42,655 nucleotides of DNA from Candidatus Peregrinibacteria bacterium (GTDB lineage Bacteria > Patescibacteriota > Gracilibacteria > UBA1369). Below the pieces are notes generated by a model. The model had not been told where the DNA came from and made no database searches. It saw only the letters and a list, made by a program, of their open reading frames with translations. Location of the stretch: assembly GCA_020851415.1 (NCBI GenBank), contig JADZCU010000015.1, positions 1-42,655 on the forward strand. Reading direction: 5' to 3'. Shown in pieces: positions 15,554-23,600 of this stretch (within the stretch, counting starts at the first letter, position 1; each line of letters opens with the position of its first letter). The position numbers were made by a program, and so were the translations under genes.

Positions 15554-16903
15554 ATGGCATTCGATTTTAATTTCCCGGACGTTGGTGAGGGAATCCACGA
15601 AGGAAAAATAGTAAAATGGCTCGTCAAAGAAGGCGACACTATTAAAGCTGACGACACATTAGCCGAAGTAGAAACAGACAAAGCGGTAGTAGAAATCCCC
15701 TCCCCAAAATCAGGAAAAATTACCAAGCTCTATCACAAAGAAGGAGAAGTTATGAAAGTCGGTGAAGTGATGGCAAGCATCGAAGAAGTTGCCGGGGCAA
15801 CCGCTTCCGCACCCGCAAACCCAGTCCAAACACCGGCAGCAACACAACCAGCGCCCGCTGCGGCCCCCGCCGCCCCAAAAGAAGAAACACATCAAGAAAG
15901 CACAGGAGTAGTTGGCTCACTCGAAGAAACAGCCCCAGGCGTTTGGAAAGCTCCAACCATGGAAATGTCCGGCGCAGTTTTTGGCGACGCAGTTATGACC
16001 CCTAAAGTCGAACCAACCCCACAACCGGTTGCCCAAGTGGCGGCTCAAACAAGCCAACCCGCTCAGTCCATATCAGCACAACCGTCAACAACTCCAACCC
16101 AACCCCAACCAGCAACGGCCGCCCCGGCAGCCTCCACAGGCGGCGTCGGCGTAGTAAAAGCCGGCATCAAAGCCGTAAAAAAATACGATCTCTTCGGCTA
16201 CGTAGACCGTGCAAAATACGACGGCATCCGCAAAGCCATCGGCGACCAAATGGTCAAATCCAAATTCACCATCCCTCATGTCACGCATACAGACATGGCG
16301 GACGTCACGGAGCTTTTCCGCCTCCGTGAAAAAGAAAAAGTAGCTGCAGAAAAAGAAGGAATCAAACTCACATTCCTCCCCTTCTTCATCAAGGCGGTTG
16401 TAGCCGGCCTCAAAAAACATCCATACCTTAACTCATCTCTCAACGAGCAGGATGCAGAAATAATCCTCAAAAAATATTTCAACATCGGCCTCGCCGTAGA
16501 TACAGAACACGGCTTATTTGTGCCGGTAATCAAGGGCGCTGACAAAAAATCCATTCTCGCCATGGCCAAAGAAATCATGGAGCTCGCCGCAAAAGCCCGC
16601 GAGAAAAAACTCAACTCCATGGATATGAAAGGCGGAACCTTCACCATCACAAATATCGGTTCAGCCGGCGGCGGATGGTTCGCGACACCGGTCATCAACT
16701 ATCCGGAAGCCGCAATCCTCGGCACCGGAATGATCCAGGACATGGTAGTGGCAATAGACGGCAAAGCAAAAGTCCGCAAAATGCTTCCACTTTCACTCAG
16801 CTTCGACCACCGCATCCTGGACGGCGCAGAAGCCGCCCGCTTCGTCATGACCGTCAAAGCCCACCTGGAAGACCCAGATTTAATGCTGGTAGAAGGCCAA
16901 TAA
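15554..16903 (+). CDS. pdhC: Pyruvate dehydrogenase E2 (dihydrolipoamide acetyltransferase)
   Basis: The 449-residue product has one N-terminal lipoyl domain (1-78) with Lys43 in ETDKAVVEIP as the lipoylation site. A long Ala/Pro/Gln-rich linker follows (about 80-195), then the acyltransferase domain with SFDHRILDG (His419, Asp423). I cannot find the usual peripheral-subunit-binding domain between linker and catalytic domain; the segment VGSLEETAPGVWKAPTMEM is not a good match. It forms the core that receives acetyl from E1 and passes it to CoA. E1 lies 4 kb upstream, on the same strand, split from it by aromatic and TA genes. Confidence 0.9.
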   Translation: MAFDFNFPDVGEGIHEGKIVKWLVKEGDTIKADDTLAEVETDKAVVEIPSPKSGKITKLYHKEGEVMKVGEVMASIEEVAGATASAPANPVQTPAATQPAPAAAPAAPKEETHQESTGVVGSLEETAPGVWKAPTMEMSGAVFGDAVMTPKVEPTPQPVAQVAAQTSQPAQSISAQPSTTPTQPQPATAAPAASTGGVGVVKAGIKAVKKYDLFGYVDRAKYDGIRKAIGDQMVKSKFTIPHVTHTDMADVTELFRLREKEKVAAEKEGIKLTFLPFFIKAVVAGLKKHPYLNSSLNEQDAEIILKKYFNIGLAVDTEHGLFVPVIKGADKKSILAMAKEIMELAAKAREKKLNSMDMKGGTFTITNIGSAGGGWFATPVINYPEAAILGTGMIQDMVVAIDGKAKVRKMLPLSLSFDHRILDGAEAARFVMTVKAHLEDPDLMLVEGQ

Positions 16904-16908
16904 TCAAA

Positions 16909-17193
16909 TTATAAAACATTCACTCGATACTGAACATTTCTGTAAACTACAGATCTGTGCATGATAGCGAGAATGAGAACAGAATCCTCTCTTATCAGAA
17001 AAATAACCCGGTAATCACCAACCCTAAGAGAACGAAAACCCTTCATCGAAGTCCTGAGTGGTTTCCCAAAGACTTCAGGCGAAACAGTGAGTTTTTCAGT
17101 AACTGCGTTTCGTATGCGAACCCTGTTCTCTTTGCTGAGTGAAGGGATATCTTCTTCATAAACTTTTTCGACATAAAGGATTTTATATTTCAT
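16909..17193 (-). CDS. RelE/ParE-family toxin
   Basis: A 94-residue RelE-type protein: YVEKVYEEDIPSLSKENRVR, then FGKPLRTSMKGFRSLRVGDY with RVIFLI, and a C-terminal ILAIMHRSVVYRNV. The motif KPLRxSxKGFRSLRVGDYRVIF is characteristic. The ATG at 17193 is chosen because it overlaps the antitoxin stop as ATGA and has an AAGGAGG Shine-Dalgarno seven bases before, the clearest in the window; a TTG at 17199 is in frame but less likely. It is paired with the antitoxin at 17190. Confidence 0.87.
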   Translation of the reverse strand: MKYKILYVEKVYEEDIPSLSKENRVRIRNAVTEKLTVSPEVFGKPLRTSMKGFRSLRVGDYRVIFLIREDSVLILAIMHRSVVYRNVQYRVNVL

Positions 17194-17411
17194 GACCAAA
17201 CCTCCTTATGAGTTTTAAGTTTACCTTTATTTTTCAGTCGCTCCTCGGCGATGGCAGACCAAATTTGATCTTCCTCTATTTCAAGTGCAACCTCAACTAA
17301 TTGTAACGCCTTAGCGGATTGGGGTACACCGTCACGAGCGGCAAGCTTTTTGAGAGCCATATCAATATCTTTAGGTAGGCTCATATTAAGTCTTCGTTTT
17401 AAAGTACTCAT
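17190..17411 (-). CDS. Ribbon-helix-helix (CopG-like) antitoxin
   Basis: A 73-residue protein with the N-terminal RHH strand and helices (LKRRLNMSLPKDIDMALKKL, then GVPQSAKALQLVEVALE) and a toxin-binding tail (EERLKNKGKLKTHKEVWS). It opens the operon with the RelE-like toxin and would bind the tandem repeat at 17430-17451 over its own -10 box. Confidence 0.82.
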   Translation of the reverse strand: MSTLKRRLNMSLPKDIDMALKKLAARDGVPQSAKALQLVEVALEIEEDQIWSAIAEERLKNKGKLKTHKEVWS

Positions 17412-17429
17412 AAAAAAATAATGACATCT

Positions 17430-17470
17430 TAGTGTATCACTAGTGTATCACTTTCGGGGCGGTAAGGCAA
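17430..17470 (-). promoter_or_regulatory. Promoter with tandem 11-bp operators (RHH-RelE operon)
   Basis: TAGTGTATCAC occurs twice in direct tandem (17430-17440 and 17441-17451). On the minus strand TTGCCT (17470-17465), a 17-bp spacer and TACACT (17447-17442) form the promoter, so the upstream repeat covers the -10 box and the other covers the start region. This suits cooperative binding of two RHH dimers. Confidence 0.75.
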
Positions 17471-17477
17471 ATTTCAA

Positions 17478-18551
17478 CTAAGCATTTTTCGTCGGCTCCA
17501 CCACCAAACTCATCATCAGTCCGGTAAGCCCGCTTAGAACAATCGCTCCGGTCCAAAAATGCACCGACCACCACAGCGGTTCATTCGCCATCAGCGCCAA
17601 AAAATAACACAAATAAAAAACAAACGGCACCGCAAAAGCAAACATGCGCACTCGCAACTGCTCACTCAATTCAGAGCCCCTTTTTTGCTGAAACGGTTGA
17701 AAAACAGTATACAAAATATCCATCGCCACACCCGCAATAAACGAAACCGGCACCAGCAAATACTGATCCTCAAGAGCGCTCATACCCAAGCCCGCCAAAG
17801 TCATCATCACAAAAAAAGTTCCCGTTGGTAAGCGACGTTTTTTAGCCGCAAGCAAAACCACACCCATCATCACAACCGTCTGAAAAAGAATGCCGGTAAT
17901 CCCCATGGCCTGACCATAATAATCCGAAAGTTCCTGATTCACCGCGCGAGGATACCAGCTCGTAGCAGCCCAGGTTTGCTTCAAAGGATGGTTGAACTGT
18001 TCCATAAAAGAAAGCACAGCAAACGTAAGTCCCAGACAAACCGCCATCGGCATCCAGTTCTTCATTTTATTCAAATCCACACCATCTTTTCTGAGCCAAT
18101 AAGAGCGCATTGGGCTCGAAATGATAAGAACCCCACCAAGCGTCAGTATCAAGTGTGTAGGGCTCAGCAACGCATCCACATTGGCCTCTACACCAAAGAC
18201 TATGTGCCATATCATGTCACCCATTCCGGCTGCCAAAAAAACAAACACACCAACCATGCCAACTCCCCAACCAACCGGCAAAGCTTTCCTCCATTCATAC
18301 CCTTTGCGCACATTCAAAATCCAGCGCAATCCAATCACACCAGCGCAGGCAAAAAACCCTGTATACAAAACCAGATGCCAGATCGTAAAAAAAGATTCAA
18401 TCGTTTCAATAATATGATTATGTGCCCACCCATCAATAAAAACCCCAAAAATAAGCCAAAAACTCGTAAATGTTAAAGCTAAATCCCATCCTGAGCTTGA
18501 TACAGGTAGACCTTTCACATTGTGAGATTTGTGAGCAGCAACTTTTTTCAT
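17478..18551 (-). CDS. Polytopic membrane protein, unknown
   Basis: A 357-residue protein with roughly nine or ten membrane segments. It has conserved-looking polar residues near membrane edges: WDLALT, DGWAHNHI, GDMIWHIVFGVE, LLSPTHLILTLGG, and EDQYLLVPVSF. Paired His and Asp/Glu in several helices suggest metal binding or a membrane enzyme, but I recognise no named family. I use the ATG at 18551 (KKVAAHKSHNV); the frame is open to a GTG at 18602 adding 17 residues. It precedes the TA pair on the same strand. No partner gene is evident. Confidence 0.7.
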   Translation of the reverse strand: MKKVAAHKSHNVKGLPVSSSGWDLALTFTSFWLIFGVFIDGWAHNHIIETIESFFTIWHLVLYTGFFACAGVIGLRWILNVRKGYEWRKALPVGWGVGMVGVFVFLAAGMGDMIWHIVFGVEANVDALLSPTHLILTLGGVLIISSPMRSYWLRKDGVDLNKMKNWMPMAVCLGLTFAVLSFMEQFNHPLKQTWAATSWYPRAVNQELSDYYGQAMGITGILFQTVVMMGVVLLAAKKRRLPTGTFFVMMTLAGLGMSALEDQYLLVPVSFIAGVAMDILYTVFQPFQQKRGSELSEQLRVRMFAFAVPFVFYLCYFLALMANEPLWWSVHFWTGAIVLSGLTGLMMSLVVEPTKNA

Positions 18552-18656
18552 AAACCCAAAGATAGAAAAATAAAAAGATTCAAAAATTTTTCTAATTCCC
18601 ACACGACGCAGAGCACGTCCACCTCATATATTGGTGCAAAGCGCCCTTACCTTACC

Positions 18657-19445
18657 TTATCTCATCTCATTCCAATCTTTCGTCGAATATCTCGTCTCAG
18701 CCAACTCCTGCGCTCGTTGCAATTCCTGCAATGTCCACTCCCCTACACTGATCGATTTCCCCATGGTAAAGCCCTTCATAAAAGCTTCATACACCTGTTC
18801 CATCGTCAACTCCGGCTTTAATAATTTCAGTGCACTCACACGTTCTTCAACCGAAGCGATCATTTTATCCGAAATTTTTTCCTGTCCAACTTTCAAAAGC
18901 GAAAACATTTTTTTTACATCCACCGTAAATAAAACAGTTCCGTGCTGCAGCAAAATCCCATTCCTGCGTGTCTGTGCATTTCCGGAAATTTTCTTTCCTC
19001 CAACTTTTTCACCCATAGGTCCCAGCACATTTGGCGACAAAATAATATCGTTAATAGGTTTAAATTCGCTCTGAATTCCAAGCAACTTCAAACTATCTAC
19101 AATCCATCCGCAGATTAAATGATAAGATTCGGTTATGCCTTTTGGGAAAAGCTTTTCAGGCGCAATAACACTGTAAGTAATTTCGCCATCAAAGTCATGG
19201 TATACCGCCCCGCCGCCCGTACGTCTACGCACAAAATCCACTCCTTGCTTCGCACAACTCTCGACTGAAATCTCATCGTGCAACCCCTGAAAATACCCAA
19301 TCGAAACTGCACTCGGGCTCCATCTATAAAATCGGATAGTCGGTAAAACATTGCCTGCCGCCACCGCTTCACTGCAAGCCTCATCCAGCGCCATATTGGT
19401 AAACGCATCGTGTATCTCCAGCGGAATAATTCTAAAATCAGCCAT
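18657..19445 (-). CDS. lplA: Lipoate-protein ligase, catalytic (LplA-type) subunit
   Basis: A 262-residue protein of the biotin/lipoate A/B ligase family: DEACSEAV near residue 21, the lipoyl-AMP loop RRRTGGGAVYHD (73-84), PINDI at 130-134, and GGKKISGNAQ with the catalytic Lys near 151-152, followed by LLQHGTVLF. It has the NDI/GKKISG motif of LplA and no Cys at the position expected for the octanoyltransferase LipM. It lacks the C-terminal accessory domain found in one-piece LplA; a separate gene for that domain starts 82 bp away on the other strand (19528). It would activate lipoate or octanoate and attach it to E2. Confidence 0.85.
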   Translation of the reverse strand: MADFRIIPLEIHDAFTNMALDEACSEAVAAGNVLPTIRFYRWSPSAVSIGYFQGLHDEISVESCAKQGVDFVRRRTGGGAVYHDFDGEITYSVIAPEKLFPKGITESYHLICGWIVDSLKLLGIQSEFKPINDIILSPNVLGPMGEKVGGKKISGNAQTRRNGILLQHGTVLFTVDVKKMFSLLKVGQEKISDKMIASVEERVSALKLLKPELTMEQVYEAFMKGFTMGKSISVGEWTLQELQRAQELAETRYSTKDWNEMR

Positions 19446-19527
19446 AAAAGCCGTAAATTAAGTAAATCTGTGGTCATCTTAGCAAAATTTCTATAAATTA
19501 CTAACAGATCATCACTAACAATTCCGC

Positions 19528-19821
19528 TTGAAATACGAAGCCACAAAAAAAGTTCCCGGAGGAAAACTCCTGCGCCTCAAAATTGATGCAGGCGAGAAAA
19601 TAAACACGGTCAGCATCACCGGAGATTTTTTTCTGCATCCGGAAGAATCCCTTCCTGCAATTGAAAAATCCCTTATCGGATTATCAATACAAACACCCGA
19701 AAATATCCTCGCCGAAAAAATTCACGCAGCACTCTCTGAACAAAAAGCAAATTTTATTGGTGTCTCCGCCGAAGATATAGCCCAAACAATAGGCGAGGCA
19801 ATAAATACCATGAATCAGTAA
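19528..19821 (+). CDS. lplB: Lipoate-protein ligase accessory subunit (LplB / C-terminal domain)
   Basis: A stand-alone 97-residue protein that matches the C-terminal accessory domain of lipoate-protein ligases: KKVPGGKLLRLKIDAGEKI, then SITGDFFLHPEESLPAIEKS and the LIGLSIQTPENI helix region. In archaea such as Thermoplasma, ligases lacking this domain need a separate LplB for activity, and the pair here has that arrangement. The start is a TTG at 19528; the preceding codons are not family-like. It is divergent from lplA, so the two could share a control region at 19446-19527. It is followed by a bidirectional terminator. Confidence 0.82.
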   Translation: MKYEATKKVPGGKLLRLKIDAGEKINTVSITGDFFLHPEESLPAIEKSLIGLSIQTPENILAEKIHAALSEQKANFIGVSAEDIAQTIGEAINTMNQ

Positions 19822-19897
19822 AGCCTGAACAAATAAATAAGGCTCGTTTTATTCACGTCTTTCAAAAAAAGAAAATTCGCGGCAAGAAAAATCACAA

Positions 19898-19926
19898 AAA
19901 AAGAGCGCCACTATGGCGCTCTTTTT
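19898..19926. terminator. Bidirectional terminator between lplB and the lysine-rich protein gene
   Basis: AAAAAGAGCGCC (19898-19909) and GGCGCTCTTTTT (19915-19926) form a perfect 12-bp stem with a 5-nt loop, symmetrical enough to act on both strands between two converging genes. Confidence 0.9.
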
Positions 19927-19951
19927 AATTCAACAAAGAAAACACAACTCA

Positions 19952-20575
19952 CTATTTCTTTTTCTTCGGAGTAGCCTTTTTTGCCGCTTTCTTCACATCT
20001 TTTACAGCCTTATCAGCAGTTTTCTTCGCTGATTTAGCTGCCTTCATAACATTTTTCTTCACAGCCTTCACCTTGCCGGAAACTTTTGCTTTGCGCATAG
20101 CTTCACCTGCTCGCTTGCTGCCTTCGTTCATAAGTTTTGTCAGCATTTTTTCGACCTGTTTCCAGTCAAGTTTAAAGAGTTCGTTCAGTCTCTTTTCGAC
20201 CTCAGGAGTTAAATAACCCGCTTTGCGAGCATTCTTCACAACGTCTTCAACCAGTTTATTATAGTGTGCCTGGAGCATTTTTCCCTGTTTTTGAAGGTTC
20301 TCATTGTCCAATGCGTGAAGCAATTGGCTGCGCAAATCCAAATAAGTTTTAACAGCATCTTTGTTCACCTGTCCCCAAACTTTATTCACGCGCTTTTCAA
20401 TATCCTTCTTTGACTCCTTAAACATTTTCGCTAAATGGTCGATCTGTTTTTTCGCTTCACGATCAATTTCATCCTTATGAGTTGCATACACATAACCACC
20501 CGCAGTTGCGAGTGCAGCAGCCAAAGCGAAACTTAAAAGTCCTCCTCCGCCTTTCTTAGCTTGTTTCTGAGCCAT
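19952..20575 (-). CDS. Membrane-anchored protein with histone-H1-like lysine tail
   Basis: A 207-residue protein starting at the ATG at 20575 (AQKQAKKGGGG). One short hydrophobic segment (LLSFALAAALATAGGYVY, about 12-29) is followed by a helical, charged YtxH-like stretch to about 150. The C-terminal 55 residues are almost entirely Lys and Ala (AVKDVKKAAKKATPKKKK), like histone H1-type tails. Such a tail could bind nucleic acid or acidic polymers next to the membrane. The frame is open to 20635 but those residues are not likely translated. It lies just downstream of the large 1568-residue protein gene on the same strand. Confidence 0.65.
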   Translation of the reverse strand: MAQKQAKKGGGGLLSFALAAALATAGGYVYATHKDEIDREAKKQIDHLAKMFKESKKDIEKRVNKVWGQVNKDAVKTYLDLRSQLLHALDNENLQKQGKMLQAHYNKLVEDVVKNARKAGYLTPEVEKRLNELFKLDWKQVEKMLTKLMNEGSKRAGEAMRKAKVSGKVKAVKKNVMKAAKSAKKTADKAVKDVKKAAKKATPKKKK

Positions 20576-20683
20576 AAAAATTTTGTTTAAAAAATAACCA
20601 TCCTTCATTATACAACAAAACCTCACAGTTCCCAAACTGCTTCTCGTCAGATAAAAATCATCCTTACAAAAACTCAGCGCAAA

Positions 20684-23600
20684 CTAGGCAGAAAGTCTTA
20701 CCGTTCCAACACGCTGATTAATTTTGCGTGTAACATCAACAATCATTGCGCTCTCAGGAGTTTGCTCTTCAAGATCCCAGCCCGCATCAATAGCGGCAAG
20801 TTCATCTTCAAGTTTTACGGCGGGCGCAACCGGTTCATCAAGATCCCAACCTGCGTCAATCGCAGCAAGCTCATCTTCAATTGAAGGTTCATGTAACGCA
20901 TTTCGCAAAGCATCCACATCTTTTTCACTCAGCTTGGCGTATGTCGAACCGTCTTCCAAAGCCTCATACTCTTCCAAACTGCTCAAGCGAACCTTGGAAA
21001 GGATCACGCGTACTTTTTGCTGTTGAGATGCAGAAGTACATTCCTTCAGGAATCCGTTTTCAAAAGCCAGCATAGCGCTTCCACTCATGTCATCCGACAA
21101 AGATGGAACCCAAACTTCACCGCGTTTCATCAAAGCCTCGCGGCGGTTACTTTTTACCTGCGCAACTCTTTCAGCAAAAGGTGATACAACTTTTTGCGCT
21201 TCATGTTGAGCAGCAATATTGTCCCATTCCGCATCAAATGCGTCTGCCTCGGCAAGAGCGTTCAGATCAGACAAATCGACATCAATCGAATCATCCAAAA
21301 CAGTATCGGCAAGAGTGCTCCCGTTAAATTCAGAAAGATCAACGTCTACAGAAATATCATCAATACCACCCAGTGCCAGGACGCTCGGTTCAAGATCCGA
21401 AAGGTCTACATCAAACGATGCAGGTTCCACATCAACTGCAGCAGGTTTAAAGTTAAACGTATATTTTGGCTGTTCAATTTGCGTGCCATTTCCATACATC
21501 GTGCCAAAACCAAAGTTCAAATCCGGCGCGTTTGGACTCAGGAAACCTGTTTTATTTTCCACAGGTTGAATATTCCCAGGAGCGTTATCAAGGCCCGGAA
21601 CAAAAGAAGGTGCCTCGGGGGCTTTCTTTCTCAAAAGTGATGGATCAACACTGCCGGTCGTCGGCGGCTTCAAATCAATGCCAATAACATCGGCAACATC
21701 AACCATGAAAGTCATAAATTTAGCATCCTTGTACACCTCTACAACGTCGCCGCCCCATGCACCCATATGCAAAACACCCGGTGAATGACGATCCATATTT
21801 CGCGCCATCGCCTCGTTTTCAAAAGTTTGATAGTACTCATACGCCGCCTGGACATCCCATGATTTTCCCGTTTTGCGGCTGAAAATTTTCCAATCCCAAT
21901 TGTATGGATTGCCCATAACATTTGGTTTGATCAAAAATTTCACGCGGTTATATTCAGCATGACTTGGATCCATCAAAATCGCATTCACGTTTGCAGCATT
22001 TTCATATTTCTTTACGGAAGAAGCGTACAAACCAACGTTTAATTCATGCATCAATTCATTGATCTTAGCCTGCTGTTGTGGCGTCGCAATGCGGGTAAAA
22101 GGCGTGGCAATTTGCGCTGCCCAACCAAGCCCGTTCCCTTCAACGGTGAGCTTTCCGGTTTCAACTACAGCTCGAGTATATTTACTTGGAATCTGATCCA
22201 GAACAGTTTGTGAAACGTACGTTCGGGTAGGAAGTTTATCAATATCAACTACGGGTGGTTGAACAACTGGTTTTGGAGTCACAGTCATTACCGGTTGTGG
22301 TTGAGTGTTTAAAACCTCAGCAACTTTTGCCGAATCAACAGGTTTTGCACTGTTCGCATTCGAAGCGCTTGAACTGGAAACAGCACTGTCCAAACTATTT
22401 TGTTGAGTAGCCTTATAACCGCTATAACCCATGGCACCCATGGCGGTCATTGCTGCGGCAGCCAAAGCATACTTCCAGCCGGAACTTTTTTTCTTCAAAG
22501 CCGGAATCTTTGGGCGGGTTATTTCATCCTGAGTAATATCAGCAGCTGGCGGCATTGTAGGTCGATCATTTTCATCCATCGCTCCATACAATTCCGTAGT
22601 ACTTGGTAAATGAGTGAGCACTTCAGAAACAACATCAGGCGCACCGATTGCGGTAGGACCAACAGTCAAATTTGGATCCTCACCCAAAGAACTCAAAAGT
22701 GCCTCTGCAGAACCATCATATTTAAACGGATCTTCGGTAACAAAATTTGGGAAAGGATCGGCTATTCCTGCTGAGTCCTCAAAACTCTTCATATACAAAG
22801 CGCGAATATAGTCCTTTGGCATTTTATTGTAAAAAGCCCGAACATCTTCAATCGTCATCGACAGAGGTCTGCTTTGTTCTTTTTCTCCTGCGGCAGGTCT
22901 TCGTGCCGGGAAAAGCATATTCGGCGGACGGAAATACCATGTGCCAAGAACAACCTCAGAATTCTTTTCATGAAATTGACCAAGCTCATCGTAATACTCA
23001 ATTTGCTCAGTCACCTTATCCTGAAGAATAATCCACCCGTCCTTCGCCATAATAAATCCACCAATGTCTGTTATACCAAAAGCGTATCCTCGAAACTCAA
23101 CAACTTTGTCAGGAGATTGAAGGATACTCATGACAAAGTTCTTGAAACTTTTATCGTCTCCCATGAAAGTCGCAGGATCAATCACATCGGGCAAAGGAGG
23201 CAATTTATTATCAGAAACTTCATACGGCATATCATCACCGATAATGACCGAATCAAGCGTAATCTCTTGAGGTAATTCATGAATGTGAACACCGCTCATG
23301 CTATCCATCATTTTGCGCAACTGCAGTTCAAGAGTGGAAACACGATCTCCCTGTGCCGTTAAATCAGCGCCTGAAAAACCGTCATCAGAAAAATCCATCT
23401 CACCAAAACTATCCTCATTCTCGTATCGGTTAATTTCCGCGAGCTCTTCTCTGCTTACCGCAGCTTCACCGGTTTCAACAACAACCCCCTGGTCAAGAGC
23501 TTCATCCAAAGCCAGCAAATCCTCATCAGAAAGTTCAGTTTCACCTGTCTGTATATCTGTAGAAAGGTCAACAGTGTCTGTCGCTACACCTGCAACCGTC

